Below are positions 25,270 to 33,316 of a stretch of 64,000 nucleotides of DNA, piece by piece (position 1 is the first letter of the stretch; every line of letters starts with the position of its first letter). Origin of the DNA: Clostridiales bacterium (GTDB taxonomy: Bacteria > Bacillota > Clostridia > Christensenellales > UBA1242); the NCBI GenBank assembly GCA_003522085.1, contig DPGI01000009.1, forward strand, positions 62,001-126,000, in the 5' to 3' direction. The notes under the pieces are model-generated. The model was given only the letters and a program-made list of their open reading frames with translations, was not told the DNA's origin and did not search any database. Made by a program: the position numbers and the translations under genes.

Positions 25270-25299
25270 AAAAAAAACCTGCAAAACTGCAGGTTTTTT
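25270..25299. terminator. Terminator after the Fic gene
   Basis: Stem ACCTGCA / TGCAGGT with A runs before and T runs after. The rest of 25300-25424 is AT-rich and empty. Confidence 0.8.
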
Positions 25300-25424
25300 G
25301 TTGATATTAGGAAAGATTAAACATCGCTATTGGAAATTAAGAAATTTAAATACAAGTTGTTGAATATAGGTTTGCAAATTATGCAAAAGAGTATAAAAAG
25401 AGTGTAAATTTTATAGTATATTTT

Positions 25425-25862
25425 TTATTTAATAATAATGTCATCAATGGTTGGATTAAGCTTTTTATTCAAAAATTTACCAATGCCATTTTGAGGAAAA
25501 GAAAGATCTAAAAAGGCATTGATTTGAGCTTGTTGTGTTTTATTTGGGTTCTCAATCAAGGCTACGTTTTCAACATAATATTCGCCAGCGCGAAAGATAT
25601 CGCTTACATGTTTGATTCTTATAAAATCTTCGACATTAAGAACAGAACGACCATTTTTTAAATTTACAATTTGTTCTTGTAAAAAAGGGTCTTTTAATAC
25701 TTCTTTTACCAAAATGAAAGTTGATTTACCTTTTACTTTTGCTAAAACTACATTTTTGCCATTTTTAAGAGAACGAAATTCTTCGATTAATCCTTTGCCC
25801 TTTACGCATGTGCTGAAACGAACATCTCCTGTATAGAATTCAATTTTATTTTTTGTGATCAT
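25425..25862 (-). CDS. Hypothetical protein, 145 aa
   Basis: GGAGAAAATC precedes the ATG at 25862. It has no signal peptide or membrane segment and a mixed alpha/beta composition (KNVVLAKVKGKSTFILVKEV, then NGRSVLNVEDFIRIKHVSDI). No family is recognised and there is no operon partner. It is divergent from nrdD across 350 bp. Confidence 0.6.
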   Translation of the reverse strand: MITKNKIEFYTGDVRFSTCVKGKGLIEEFRSLKNGKNVVLAKVKGKSTFILVKEVLKDPFLQEQIVNLKNGRSVLNVEDFIRIKHVSDIFRAGEYYVENVALIENPNKTQQAQINAFLDLSFPQNGIGKFLNKKLNPTIDDIIIK

Positions 25863-26115
25863 GATTTTCTCCTTGTTTACTTTGATATTTTAAAGGTTTA
25901 TTTACAAAAAGTCAATAGTTATTTTGTATATAATATATAAATATTTTGTCGAAATTTTATGGTTGACAAAAAAAGAAAATACACTCTTTTTAGAAAAGTT
26001 TTATGTGGACAACTCATTTTTTGGGGAACCAAAAAGGTGGCAGTTATTTATTAAAATAGAACTGTCATCGTTGTTTTTATGGGAGTTTAGCGAATAGTCA
26101 AAATTTTACTAAAAA
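25863..26115. other. Intergenic stretch with two hairpins
   Basis: No gene seen. One short hairpin has a GGAA loop (arms TTTTTGG / CCAAAAA, about 26013-26031), and an imperfect 12-bp stem lies at 26038-26067. Their role is unclear. Confidence 0.4.
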
Positions 26116-26162
26116 TACAATATATATTATTTTTTAAAATTGCTTGACACAATATGTTGTGG
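26116..26162 (+). promoter_or_regulatory. Tandem NrdR boxes over the nrdD promoter
   Basis: Box 2 ACACAATATGTTGTGG (26147-26162) and box 1 TACAATATATATTATT (26116-26131) resemble the NrdR consensus. Their centres are 31 bases apart with a 15-base gap, the usual three-turn spacing. Box 2 overlaps the -35 TTGACA (26145-26150); TAGATT at 26167-26172 with an unusual spacer is a possible -10. NrdR represses ribonucleotide reductase genes when dATP is plentiful. Confidence 0.7.
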
Positions 26163-26212
26163 TGTGGTAGATTGTGTTTAGCATCAAAAATAATCACAAA
26201 AGGAGAAAAAAT

Positions 26213-28579
26213 ATGGACAAGATTATTAAGAGAGATGGACGTATCGTTGACTGGGATATTTCCAAAATTGAAAATGCTATTGTAAAGGCGATGATGTCAC
26301 TTGGAGAAGGTGATGTTCGTGATGCAAGAAAACTTGCTAAGATTACGGAATTGGAAATTACTGAAAAATACGACGGGAAACTTCCTTCAGTGGAGGATGT
26401 TCAAGACACTGTTGAACGTGTTTTGATGAAAAACGGATACGAAAACGTTGCTAAATGCTATATTTTGTATCGTAAGAGTCATGAGAAAATCAGAAATGCT
26501 TCTGAAACACTTATGGATTATAAAAACACAATCGACAAATACCTTAAATTAGCTGATTGGAGAGTTAAAGAAAACTCAACTGTTACATATTCAGTTGGCG
26601 GACTTATCTTGTCAAACTCCGGCGCTATGACGGCGAATTACTGGCTGAGCGAAGTATACGACAAAGAAATTGCCGACGCTCACAAGAACTGCGATATCCA
26701 CCTGCACGATCTTTCAATGTTGACAGGTTATTGCGCTGGTTGGTCGCTTAAACAACTTATTAAAGAAGGCCTTGGCGGCATTTCTGGCAAAATTACATCA
26801 TCTCCTGCTTCGCACCTTTCGACTCTTTGTAACCAAATGGTCAACTTCTTAGGAATTATGCAAAATGAATGGGCGGGAGCACAAGCATTCTCTTCGTTTG
26901 ACACATATCTTGCTCCTTTTGTTAAGATAGATAACCTTACATATAAAGAAGTTAAACAATGCATTCAATCATTCATTTATGGTGTGAACACTCCTTCACG
27001 TTGGGGAACACAAGCGCCTTTCACAAACATTACGCTTGACTGGGTTGTTCCAAGTGATTTGGCAGAACTACCTGCAATCGTTGGCGGAAAAGAGCAAAAT
27101 TTTAAATATAAAGACTGCAAAAAAGAAATGGATATGGTCAACAAGGCCTTTATCGAAATTATGATTGAAGGTGACGCAAACGGCCGCGGATTCCAATATC
27201 CTATTCCAACATATTCAATCACAAAGAACTTTGACTGGTCAGAAACGGAAAACAACAAACTGTTGTTTGAAATGACAACCAAATATGGAACTCCATATTT
27301 CTCAAACTATATCAACAGCGATATGGAACCAAGCGATGTTCGCAGTATGTGCTGCCGTTTGAGACTTGATTTGAGAGAGCTGCGTAAGAAATCAGGCGGA
27401 TATTTTGGTAGCGGTGAAAGCACAGGTTCTATCGGCGTTGTAACCATCAATATGCCTAAAATTGCATATCTTTCAAAGGACGAAGATGAATTTTTTGATA
27501 GACTTAACAGAGTGATGGATATCTCTGCGCGTTCACTTAAAATGAAGCGTGACACAATCACAAAATTGCTTGAAGCAGGACTTTATCCTTACACAAAACG
27601 TTATCTCGGAACATTTAACAATCATTTCTCGACGATTGGCCTTGTAGGAATGAATGAAGCATGCTTAAATGCTAAATGGATTAGAGCCGACATGACAAGA
27701 AAAGAAGCACAAGAATTTACTAAAAAAGTGCTCAATCACATGAGAAATCGCCTTTCAGATTATCAAGAAACGTATGGGGACCTTTATAACTTGGAAGCAA
27801 CTCCAGCCGAAAGCACATCTTATCGTTTGGCTAAGCATGATAAGGAAAGATTTCCTGACATCATCACTGCAAACGAAGGTAAAACTCCATATTATACAAA
27901 CAGTTCGCATTTGCCAGTTGGCTTTACTGCTGATATTTTTGAAGCGCTTGATATTCAAGATGAACTTCAAACTCTTTACACTTCGGGAACAGTTTTCCAT
28001 GCTTTCTTGGGACAAAAACTCGACAACTGGAAGACAACTGCAAACCTTGTTAGAAAGATTGCTGAAAATTATAGATTGCCTTATTACACAATCAGCCCTA
28101 CTTATTCAATTTGCCGCAATCACGGATATATTTCTGGCGAAGTTTATGAATGCCCAGAATGCGGAGAAAAGACAGAAGTTTACAGTAGAATTACCGGATA
28201 TTATCGCCCTGTTCAAAACTGGAACGATGGCAAGAGCCAAGAATTTAAAGATCGTGTAACGTATGATATTTCACACTCAGTTTTAAAGAAAAAAGAAGGC
28301 TGCTGCGAAGAAAAACACGAATGCTGCTGCCATGAAAAAGCGGGGAATGATATTTTGCTTTTCACAACAAAAACTTGTCCTAACTGCAAAATGGCAAAGA
28401 GATTGCTTGATGCTGCTGGGGTTAAATATGTTGCGATTGATGCAGAAGACGAAAGAGACTTAACAAATAAATACGGCGTTAAAAAAGCGCCTACAATGCT
28501 TGTTCCAAATGGCGCAGACTTTGATAGATATGACAACGCAAGCGAAATAAACAGATATATTGAAGGACTTAAAAAATAA
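26213..28579 (+). CDS. nrdD: Anaerobic ribonucleoside-triphosphate reductase fused to a redoxin domain
   Basis: 788 residues from the ATG at 26213 (AAAAGGAG upstream). It makes dNTPs without oxygen by a glycyl radical. N-terminal ATP-cone (IIKRDGRIVDWDISKIENAI); core with SMCCRLRLD (active-site Cys); C-terminal zinc site CPECGEK and glycyl-radical region SRITGYYRPVQNWNDGKSQE. After the core comes a Cys-rich linker (GCCEEKHECCC, about 697-707) and an 85-residue glutaredoxin/thioredoxin-like domain with CPNC (near 722) and a cis-Pro region (KKAPTMLVP). The fusion suggests electrons come from a redoxin, not formate. trxB overlaps its stop by one base. Confidence 0.94.
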   Translation: MDKIIKRDGRIVDWDISKIENAIVKAMMSLGEGDVRDARKLAKITELEITEKYDGKLPSVEDVQDTVERVLMKNGYENVAKCYILYRKSHEKIRNASETLMDYKNTIDKYLKLADWRVKENSTVTYSVGGLILSNSGAMTANYWLSEVYDKEIADAHKNCDIHLHDLSMLTGYCAGWSLKQLIKEGLGGISGKITSSPASHLSTLCNQMVNFLGIMQNEWAGAQAFSSFDTYLAPFVKIDNLTYKEVKQCIQSFIYGVNTPSRWGTQAPFTNITLDWVVPSDLAELPAIVGGKEQNFKYKDCKKEMDMVNKAFIEIMIEGDANGRGFQYPIPTYSITKNFDWSETENNKLLFEMTTKYGTPYFSNYINSDMEPSDVRSMCCRLRLDLRELRKKSGGYFGSGESTGSIGVVTINMPKIAYLSKDEDEFFDRLNRVMDISARSLKMKRDTITKLLEAGLYPYTKRYLGTFNNHFSTIGLVGMNEACLNAKWIRADMTRKEAQEFTKKVLNHMRNRLSDYQETYGDLYNLEATPAESTSYRLAKHDKERFPDIITANEGKTPYYTNSSHLPVGFTADIFEALDIQDELQTLYTSGTVFHAFLGQKLDNWKTTANLVRKIAENYRLPYYTISPTYSICRNHGYISGEVYECPECGEKTEVYSRITGYYRPVQNWNDGKSQEFKDRVTYDISHSVLKKKEGCCEEKHECCCHEKAGNDILLFTTKTCPNCKMAKRLLDAAGVKYVAIDAEDERDLTNKYGVKKAPTMLVPNGADFDRYDNASEINRYIEGLKK

Positions 28580-29481
28580 TGACTGATGTTTTAGTTATCG
28601 GGGCGGGAGCTGCGGGAATGACCGCGGCTCTGTATGCTCTTCGAAATGGCAAAAGTGTAACAGTGCTTGAAAAAAATAACATTGGCGGGCAAATTTCAGA
28701 GTCGCCAAGAGTTGAAAATTTTCCAACTATTAAAACCATTACAGGTGCCGACTTTGCAGACAGACTTTTTGAACAAATAACCGAACACGGTGCTGAATTC
28801 AAATTTGGCAAAGTTGAAAAAGTTGAAAAAATTGACGACGTTTTTTATGTAACAACAGAGTTTGATACTCTTCAAGCAAAAAGTGTTGTGATTGCGTGCG
28901 GAGTTGAACATAGAAAACTGCACCTCGAAAAAGAAGACGAATTTGTTGGGCACGGAATAAGTTTTTGTGCGCTTTGCGACGGCGCGTTTTATGCAAATGA
29001 AAACGTTGTGCTGATAGGTGATGGAAACACCGCTTTGCAATATGCGTTGCTGCTTTCGTCATACTGCAAAAGCGTGAATGTGGTGACGATGTTTGATAGA
29101 TTTTTCGGAGACGAAGCGCTCATTTGTGCGCTTGAAAAAAAAGAAAACATTGTTGTTACGCACAACGCTCAACTTGTTAAACTTTTAGGTCAAAATGAAT
29201 TGGAAGGTTTGGTGTTTAAAAGAACGAATGGCGAAGAATTTGACATTGTCACAAAGGGATTGTTTGTGGCGATTGGACAAGTTCCAAACAACAAAGTTTT
29301 TGAAAATCTGGTCGACTTAAAAAATGGATATTTTGTATGCGACGAAAACATGGCTACAAAAACGGCAGGTGTGTTTGTTGCGGGTGATTGCCGTGATAAA
29401 AAAGTGCGACAACTAACTACGGCGTGTTCAGACGGAGCGATAGCGGCAACAAGTGCGTGCAATTATTTGCAAACATTATAA
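28579..29481 (+). CDS. trxB: Thioredoxin-reductase-like flavoprotein
   Basis: 300 residues. FAD-binding motif VIGAGAAGMTAALYAL; redox centre FCALCDGAF (C-x-x-C, CATC in relatives); C-terminal GVFVAGDCRDKKVRQLTTA. It should reduce the redoxin domain fused to NrdD, whose gene overlaps its own. The NADPH subdomain keeps a GxGxxA-like loop (IGDGNTALQYA) but lacks the HRRxxxR motif that binds the 2'-phosphate; VTMFDRFFGD stands there. The electron donor may therefore be NADH or ferredoxin rather than NADPH. Start ATG within TAATG, translationally coupled. Confidence 0.9.
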   Translation: MTDVLVIGAGAAGMTAALYALRNGKSVTVLEKNNIGGQISESPRVENFPTIKTITGADFADRLFEQITEHGAEFKFGKVEKVEKIDDVFYVTTEFDTLQAKSVVIACGVEHRKLHLEKEDEFVGHGISFCALCDGAFYANENVVLIGDGNTALQYALLLSSYCKSVNVVTMFDRFFGDEALICALEKKENIVVTHNAQLVKLLGQNELEGLVFKRTNGEEFDIVTKGLFVAIGQVPNNKVFENLVDLKNGYFVCDENMATKTAGVFVAGDCRDKKVRQLTTACSDGAIAATSACNYLQTL

Positions 29482-29554
29482 AAACTTGGAATAAAAAAGA
29501 GAGAACTTAAGGTTAAAAACTTTTGAAACTTGCATAATAAAATAAGAATTTATA

Positions 29555-29575
29555 TATTCCATAAGATATGGAATA
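29555..29575. promoter_or_regulatory. Perfect inverted repeat upstream of the XRE regulator
   Basis: Arms TATTCCATA and TATGGAATA (9 bp) around three bases. No T run follows, so it looks more like a protein-binding site than a terminator. The rest of 29482-29646 is AT-rich without a gene. Confidence 0.5.
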
Positions 29576-29646
29576 ATACAATTTGTATATAATAATTTGA
29601 CAAATATTAATCTATAAAGTAGAGAGTTTCCAATTGTGCAAATTTG

Positions 29647-29675
29647 TTGTAAATTGATTGTGATCTTGATATAAT
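29647..29675 (+). promoter_or_regulatory. Promoter of the XRE regulator
   Basis: TTGTAA (29647-29652), a 17-base spacer, TATAAT (29670-29675). Confidence 0.7.
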
Positions 29676-29696
29676 GACTATGAAAAGGAGAGTATT

Positions 29697-30590
29697 ATGG
29701 AATCAATAAAGGACAGAATTGTTAAATTAAGAAATTTATTGAGATTAACACAACAGGACTTATCAGAAAAAATCCACATTTCTGATAAAGTAATAAGTAA
29801 ATGGGAATGCGGGGAAAGTGAGCCATCACTTGCTGATACAAAATCGCTTGCTGAATTTTTTAAAGTTTCAATGGATTATCTTGCCAGTGGAATTGTTTCA
29901 CCTAGTGACAAACTTGTTTTGGAACGCAAGCCAACAACAGGTGAACTTGCAGATGACTTTTTGAAACAATGCTGGGAGATAATAAAAATCAAAAATCTTC
30001 AAAAATATAAAGACATTTTATTGCCTAAAAAGGTTATAGGACGCGCTAGACCTGAATATGGCGAACATGTTACAAATTTAAGTGGTGGTGTTTTTAAAGG
30101 AGATGATGATTGGGAATGGCAAAATGTTATTACACCATATATTGACAGAAAAAAATTAATTGCTTTAGATAATTTTGATATTTATGAAAAACTTAAAGAT
30201 TTGCCAACTTCATACGGCGAAGTTAGATTTTTGGCAAAGAAATATAATCGTCAAGATATCCTAACACTTATGCCAGAAAACCATTCTAGTGATTTTTATT
30301 GCGATAGAGATATTCAACCTCTATCCGCTAAAGATATAAAAGGTTGTACTGATATTGGATTTTATAAAGAACTTTCAAAAGCGGGTCAAAACGAATTAAA
30401 TAGTGCTCTTAATGAATTATGCGAAGATAATGAAAACTTTTGGCTAATTGTTAAATGTTTAATTGAAAATGGAGCTGTTAAATTAATTCCACTTTATGAT
30501 GCCTACTATGAGACAAACCAATATGTACCAGATGTGTTAGTAACAAAACTTCTTTTAGAAATGGCTCGTGAAAAAACCAAAAATAAATAA
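29697..30590 (+). CDS. XRE-family transcriptional regulator with large unknown C-terminal domain
   Basis: 297 residues. Residues 5-62 form a Cro/CI helix-turn-helix (VKLRNLLRLTQQDLSEKIHI, SDKVISKWECGESEPSLADT), the type that recognises short palindromes; one lies 120 bases upstream. The remaining 230 residues have no recognised domain, though ALNELCEDNENFWLIVKCLI and the repeated FYKELSKAG-like helices suggest an all-helical sensor. AAGGAG precedes the ATG. Its neighbours give no pathway clue; it could regulate itself. Confidence 0.8.
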   Translation: MESIKDRIVKLRNLLRLTQQDLSEKIHISDKVISKWECGESEPSLADTKSLAEFFKVSMDYLASGIVSPSDKLVLERKPTTGELADDFLKQCWEIIKIKNLQKYKDILLPKKVIGRARPEYGEHVTNLSGGVFKGDDDWEWQNVITPYIDRKKLIALDNFDIYEKLKDLPTSYGEVRFLAKKYNRQDILTLMPENHSSDFYCDRDIQPLSAKDIKGCTDIGFYKELSKAGQNELNSALNELCEDNENFWLIVKCLIENGAVKLIPLYDAYYETNQYVPDVLVTKLLLEMAREKTKNK

Positions 30591-30613
30591 CATCTTTGAT
30601 GTGGCATTTAAAC

Positions 30614-30669
30614 GTGTGCTTGTCTTGATACAAGTCGGTGTCGCTTCGCTCCACCGAAGACAAGCACAC
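30614..30669. repeat. Nested hairpin element, 56 bp
   Basis: An outer 13-bp stem (30614-30626 with 30657-30669) encloses two smaller hairpins: CTTG-ATA-CAAG and a TCGGTG/CACCGA stem. No T run follows. A 12-base piece of the inner loop (CGCTTCGCTCCA) also occurs in the DNA right of tRNA-Asn. Confidence 0.65.
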
Positions 30670-30694
30670 ATCTATAAACTAAATTAAAGAATAC

Positions 30695-30736
30695 AAAAAG
30701 CGAAAATGTTGGTAAAATAACACACTTTCGCTTTTT
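30695..30736 (+). terminator. Terminator-like hairpin
   Basis: The stem AAAAAGCGAAA / TTTCGCTTTTT has a long AT-rich loop; it probably ends the XRE transcript. Confidence 0.55.
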
Positions 30737-30769
30737 GCTGTTATTTTTTCTTCTCTTTTTTATTATGGT

Positions 30770-30850
30770 AAACAAATATTCTTTGTTGTCAAGGTTAAAG
30801 TGTATGTCGCTATTGGCGACAATCCTTGACAACGTCAGTAATATTTGTTT
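30770..30850. repeat. 81-bp three-level nested palindrome
   Basis: Perfect arms at three levels: AAACAAATATT / AATATTTGTTT (30770-30780, 30840-30850), GTTGTCAAGG / CCTTGACAAC (30785-30794, 30824-30833) and TGTCGC / GCGACA (30805-30810, 30816-30821). No coding content. Confidence 0.7.
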
Positions 30851-30950
30851 CTTTTTCAGTTAAGAGAGAAAAAAACACCCTAATCATTTGTAGATTAACG
30901 TGCTGATATTCCGCTAGTTTCAAACAATATTGACTAAGGGTTCTCTTTTT

Positions 30951-31637
30951 TTAGTAGCCTCTTAAATAAACATTTTTGATTTGTTTTGAAAGTATGGTTT
31001 TAAAGTTTTCAGCGTCCGATTTTGAAACCGGCTTGAGATTTTGTTGCAGGCAAGAGCCATTATCGACAAAGTGTTGAAGATAAAGTTTGTCTGCACCTTT
31101 TAAAAATTCTGCCATTTCAGTTATCGTTTCGGTTGTGTGATGCTCGGCAACCAAAGTGGTGCGAAATTCATAAGGAACGATTCCAGTTTTGAGAAAGTTT
31201 ACACTGCGCACAACTTCTGCTAGGTCAACTTTTGCGCCAGCCGTTTTTTCATATGACGATGGTGCGTTTTTTATGTCCATCGCAACATAATCGACCAACT
31301 TTTCATCTATCATATTTTTAAGCATATCAAAGTTTGTGCCGTTTGTATCAAGTTTTATTAAAAGCCCATATTCTTTTATTTTTGCCGCAAACGCTGGAAG
31401 GTCTTTTTGCAGAGTAGGTTCGCCGCCAGATATGCAAACGCTGTCGATTAGATTTTTTCTTTTTTCAAGATATTCAAAAAATTCTTGCTCTGATATTGGC
31501 GATAAATTTGTGATTTTTACAAGGTCGGAATTTTGACAAAATGGACATTTAAAATTGCAACCGCCAGTAAAGACGGTGCAGCATAAGTGTCCTTCAAAGT
31601 CGACCATGGAAAGTTTTTCAAGTCCAAAAATTTTCAT
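30951..31637 (-). CDS. nrdG: Anaerobic ribonucleotide reductase activase (radical SAM)
   Basis: 228 residues. The radical-SAM cluster motif CNFKCPFC (near residue 28), the GGEP motif (CISGGEPTLQ) and the overall length fit NrdG of the longer type. It makes the glycyl radical on NrdD. It lies 2.4 kb from nrdD on the opposite strand instead of behind it. The start ATG overlaps the stop of the upstream 145-residue gene (ATGA), so it is translated by coupling from that gene's message. The 3' flank (30851-30950) has a loose stem and T run that may terminate it. Confidence 0.92.
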   Translation of the reverse strand: MKIFGLEKLSMVDFEGHLCCTVFTGGCNFKCPFCQNSDLVKITNLSPISEQEFFEYLEKRKNLIDSVCISGGEPTLQKDLPAFAAKIKEYGLLIKLDTNGTNFDMLKNMIDEKLVDYVAMDIKNAPSSYEKTAGAKVDLAEVVRSVNFLKTGIVPYEFRTTLVAEHHTTETITEMAEFLKGADKLYLQHFVDNGSCLQQNLKPVSKSDAENFKTILSKQIKNVYLRGY

Positions 31638-32071
31638 GCGTTTTGCTCCATAAGTTGATAGTAGAATACATATTCTATGTCGTTTTGAACATAAGAAATT
31701 TTGATTAAGCCGTTGTTGTAGTGACCGGTGTAAGCAATATCGGCCTCTTCGGTTGGCAAGAATATCACAAGTTCGTTGCTATGCAAAAAGTAGTTGTAAC
31801 CGCTTTCGTTTTCGGCGATGCCTTTTGTGGAAGAATGGCTTTCTAGTGATAAGTCTTCTTTTACGACAATATAGTATTCGCCATTTGTGTATTCTTCGAT
31901 GACTGTTTCTTCGCCAGATATTTTTTCAGCGACCTTTATAAGGTTGTATTGACCCAATGTCATGCTTGGAATTTTATAGTGAGTTGTGATGTAATAGAAA
32001 ACGTAGAATATGATTACGCATATTCCAAGTGCCACTGCCGTCCATATGAGTGCTTTTTTCCACCATGCCAT
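31634..32071 (-). CDS. Hypothetical membrane protein, 145 aa, coupled to nrdG
   Basis: One N-terminal membrane helix (ALIWTAVALGICVIIFYVFYY, residues 7-27), then about 115 residues that are acidic and Tyr-rich, probably outside the membrane (YNYFLHSNELVIFLPTEEAD). No family recognised. There is no ribosome binding site; the ATG stands six bases after a -10 hexamer, so the message is probably leaderless. It overlaps nrdG by four bases, which suggests a link with that enzyme's expression rather than shared function. Confidence 0.65.
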   Translation of the reverse strand: MAWWKKALIWTAVALGICVIIFYVFYYITTHYKIPSMTLGQYNLIKVAEKISGEETVIEEYTNGEYYIVVKEDLSLESHSSTKGIAENESGYNYFLHSNELVIFLPTEEADIAYTGHYNNGLIKISYVQNDIEYVFYYQLMEQNA

Positions 32072-32077
32072 AATTAT

Positions 32078-32106
32078 ATTTTACCATAATTTGCGATGTT
32101 AGTAAA
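32078..32106 (-). promoter_or_regulatory. Leaderless-type promoter for the nrdG unit
   Basis: TTTACT (32106-32101), a 17-base spacer, TAAAAT (32083-32078), then six bases to the ATG at 32071, on the minus strand. Confidence 0.55.
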
Positions 32107-32107
32107 C

Positions 32108-32215
32108 AAAAAAAACGCGCGACTTGCGCGCTCTTGCAAAATTGTTTTTGCAAGAGTGTCGGCCGAACGCTCGCGTTCGGCTCTTCCGCCGGTGGGGCGG
32201 AAGGCAAGTCGCGCG
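32108..32215 (-). repeat. Cloverleaf hairpin element acting as the dut terminator
   Basis: A perfect 12-bp outer stem (32116-32127 with 32204-32215) encloses three perfect hairpins side by side: 11 bp (32131-32141/32146-32156), 9 bp (32162-32170/32173-32181) and 8 bp (32183-32190/32196-32203). On the minus strand a T run follows the outer stem (32115-32108), so it can end dut transcription. Much more GC-rich than its surroundings. Confidence 0.8.
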
Positions 32216-32232
32216 GTTTAAAGTCCACGCAC

Positions 32233-32727
32233 TTATTTTTTTGAAGAGCCCATTTTTCCATCTCCGCGAAGAGAGGATATTTTTTTAAGTTGAGCATATG
32301 AAACTTCTTTAGTTTTCATTTTGTCGAGTTTGTGAACAACGCCCTGAGCAACTGCTTTTTCATATGAGAAATAGACAAATTTTCCTTTTTCAAGTTTTTC
32401 GATTTCTTCATAAGGAAGTTTTGAGATATAGCAAGGAACAGCGTTTGCGTTGAAAAGGCAAAGTATGATTTCACCGCGATATCCGCTGTCAACAACACCT
32501 GAATTTTTCTTTAAGCCCTTAAAGCCGGTTGATGAGCGTTCTTCAATTTGAAGGTAGTGTCTTTTATCCACAGCAAATGCAATTCCTGTTGGGACGTATT
32601 TAGTTTCAAATGGTTCGAATTTTAAATAATCTTCATCAAAGCAAGCGTAAAAATCAAAGCCTGCATCTTCGTCTCTTTTTGAAGGGACAACTGCGTTTTC
32701 CTTAGTTTTTGCAAAATAAATTTTCAT
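32233..32727 (-). CDS. dut: dUTP diphosphatase
   Basis: 164 residues. It hydrolyses dUTP to dUMP, keeping uracil out of DNA and supplying dTMP synthesis. Trimeric-type motifs are in order: DAGFDFYA (1), RSSTGFKG (2), NSGVVDSGYRGEI (3), and the C-terminal RGDGKMGSSKK (5), which closes over the active site. Between motifs 3 and 5 there are about 20 extra residues (KLPYEEIEKLEKGKFVYFSY). AGAGGTG precedes the ATG. It lies upstream of nrdG on the same strand, both serving dNTP supply, though a terminator separates them. Confidence 0.92.
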   Translation of the reverse strand: MKIYFAKTKENAVVPSKRDEDAGFDFYACFDEDYLKFEPFETKYVPTGIAFAVDKRHYLQIEERSSTGFKGLKKNSGVVDSGYRGEIILCLFNANAVPCYISKLPYEEIEKLEKGKFVYFSYEKAVAQGVVHKLDKMKTKEVSYAQLKKISSLRGDGKMGSSKK

Positions 32728-32881
32728 TTTTCACCTCTTTATTATTATATCATAAATCGTTATTTTTCCCAAGAAAATCGCTCAAATATATAAATAACAA
32801 TATGTTAAATAACAAAAACCTTTAAAAATAATTGCAAAACAAACGAATATTATTTATAATAAAAATGTAATCGGAGAATTG

Positions 32882-33316
32882 ATGAATAAAAAATATCTCA
32901 ACATTTACACTCTTCATTTTGGGAAAATTTTGTCTAACTATTCTATTTTAGGCATTTGCTTTCTGAGTTTAATTATGCTTAGCACTGTATTGACAGCGCT
33001 GTATTATGTATTCTCATTTGTTATAGTTGTCTCAACAATTATATTCACGGTTGGAACGATTTTTGTAATTAAACCAAATTTTATAGGCGATATGTTTGCT
33101 GGTGGCGACACAATGGTAAACATTACCAAGGCACTCAACAAGGCCTTTCCCTATATTTTAGGATTTACTCTTGCATTTGCAATCACGGCACTTGTTTTGT
33201 TGTGCGTGCAAAAAGAAAAAAAGTCGACGGCTAGAATAGTTGTCTCATCAGTAATAATCGGCTTAGCGGTTGTGTTGTCGCTTGTATTTTTCCTTGGAGG
33301 TTATTATTCAGCATGA
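32882..33316 (+). CDS. Hypothetical membrane protein, 144 aa, four helices
   Basis: Four hydrophobic segments (ILGICFLSLIMLSTVLTALYY; FVIVVSTIIFTVGTIFVI; AFPYILGFTLAFAITALVLL; VVSSVIIGLAVVLSLVFFLG). Start at the ATG 32882, with GGAG upstream. It overlaps the next gene by four bases (ATGA). Family unknown. First of a three-gene unit. Confidence 0.65.
   Translation: MNKKYLNIYTLHFGKILSNYSILGICFLSLIMLSTVLTALYYVFSFVIVVSTIIFTVGTIFVIKPNFIGDMFAGGDTMVNITKALNKAFPYILGFTLAFAITALVLLCVQKEKKSTARIVVSSVIIGLAVVLSLVFFLGGYYSA

Noticed and set aside
30851..30950. Minus-strand open stretch behind nrdG (SQYCLKLAEYQHVNLQMIRV)
   Set aside because: Looks protein-like for about 45 codons but has no usable start or ribosome binding site and ends inside the nested palindrome; kept only as a curiosity.
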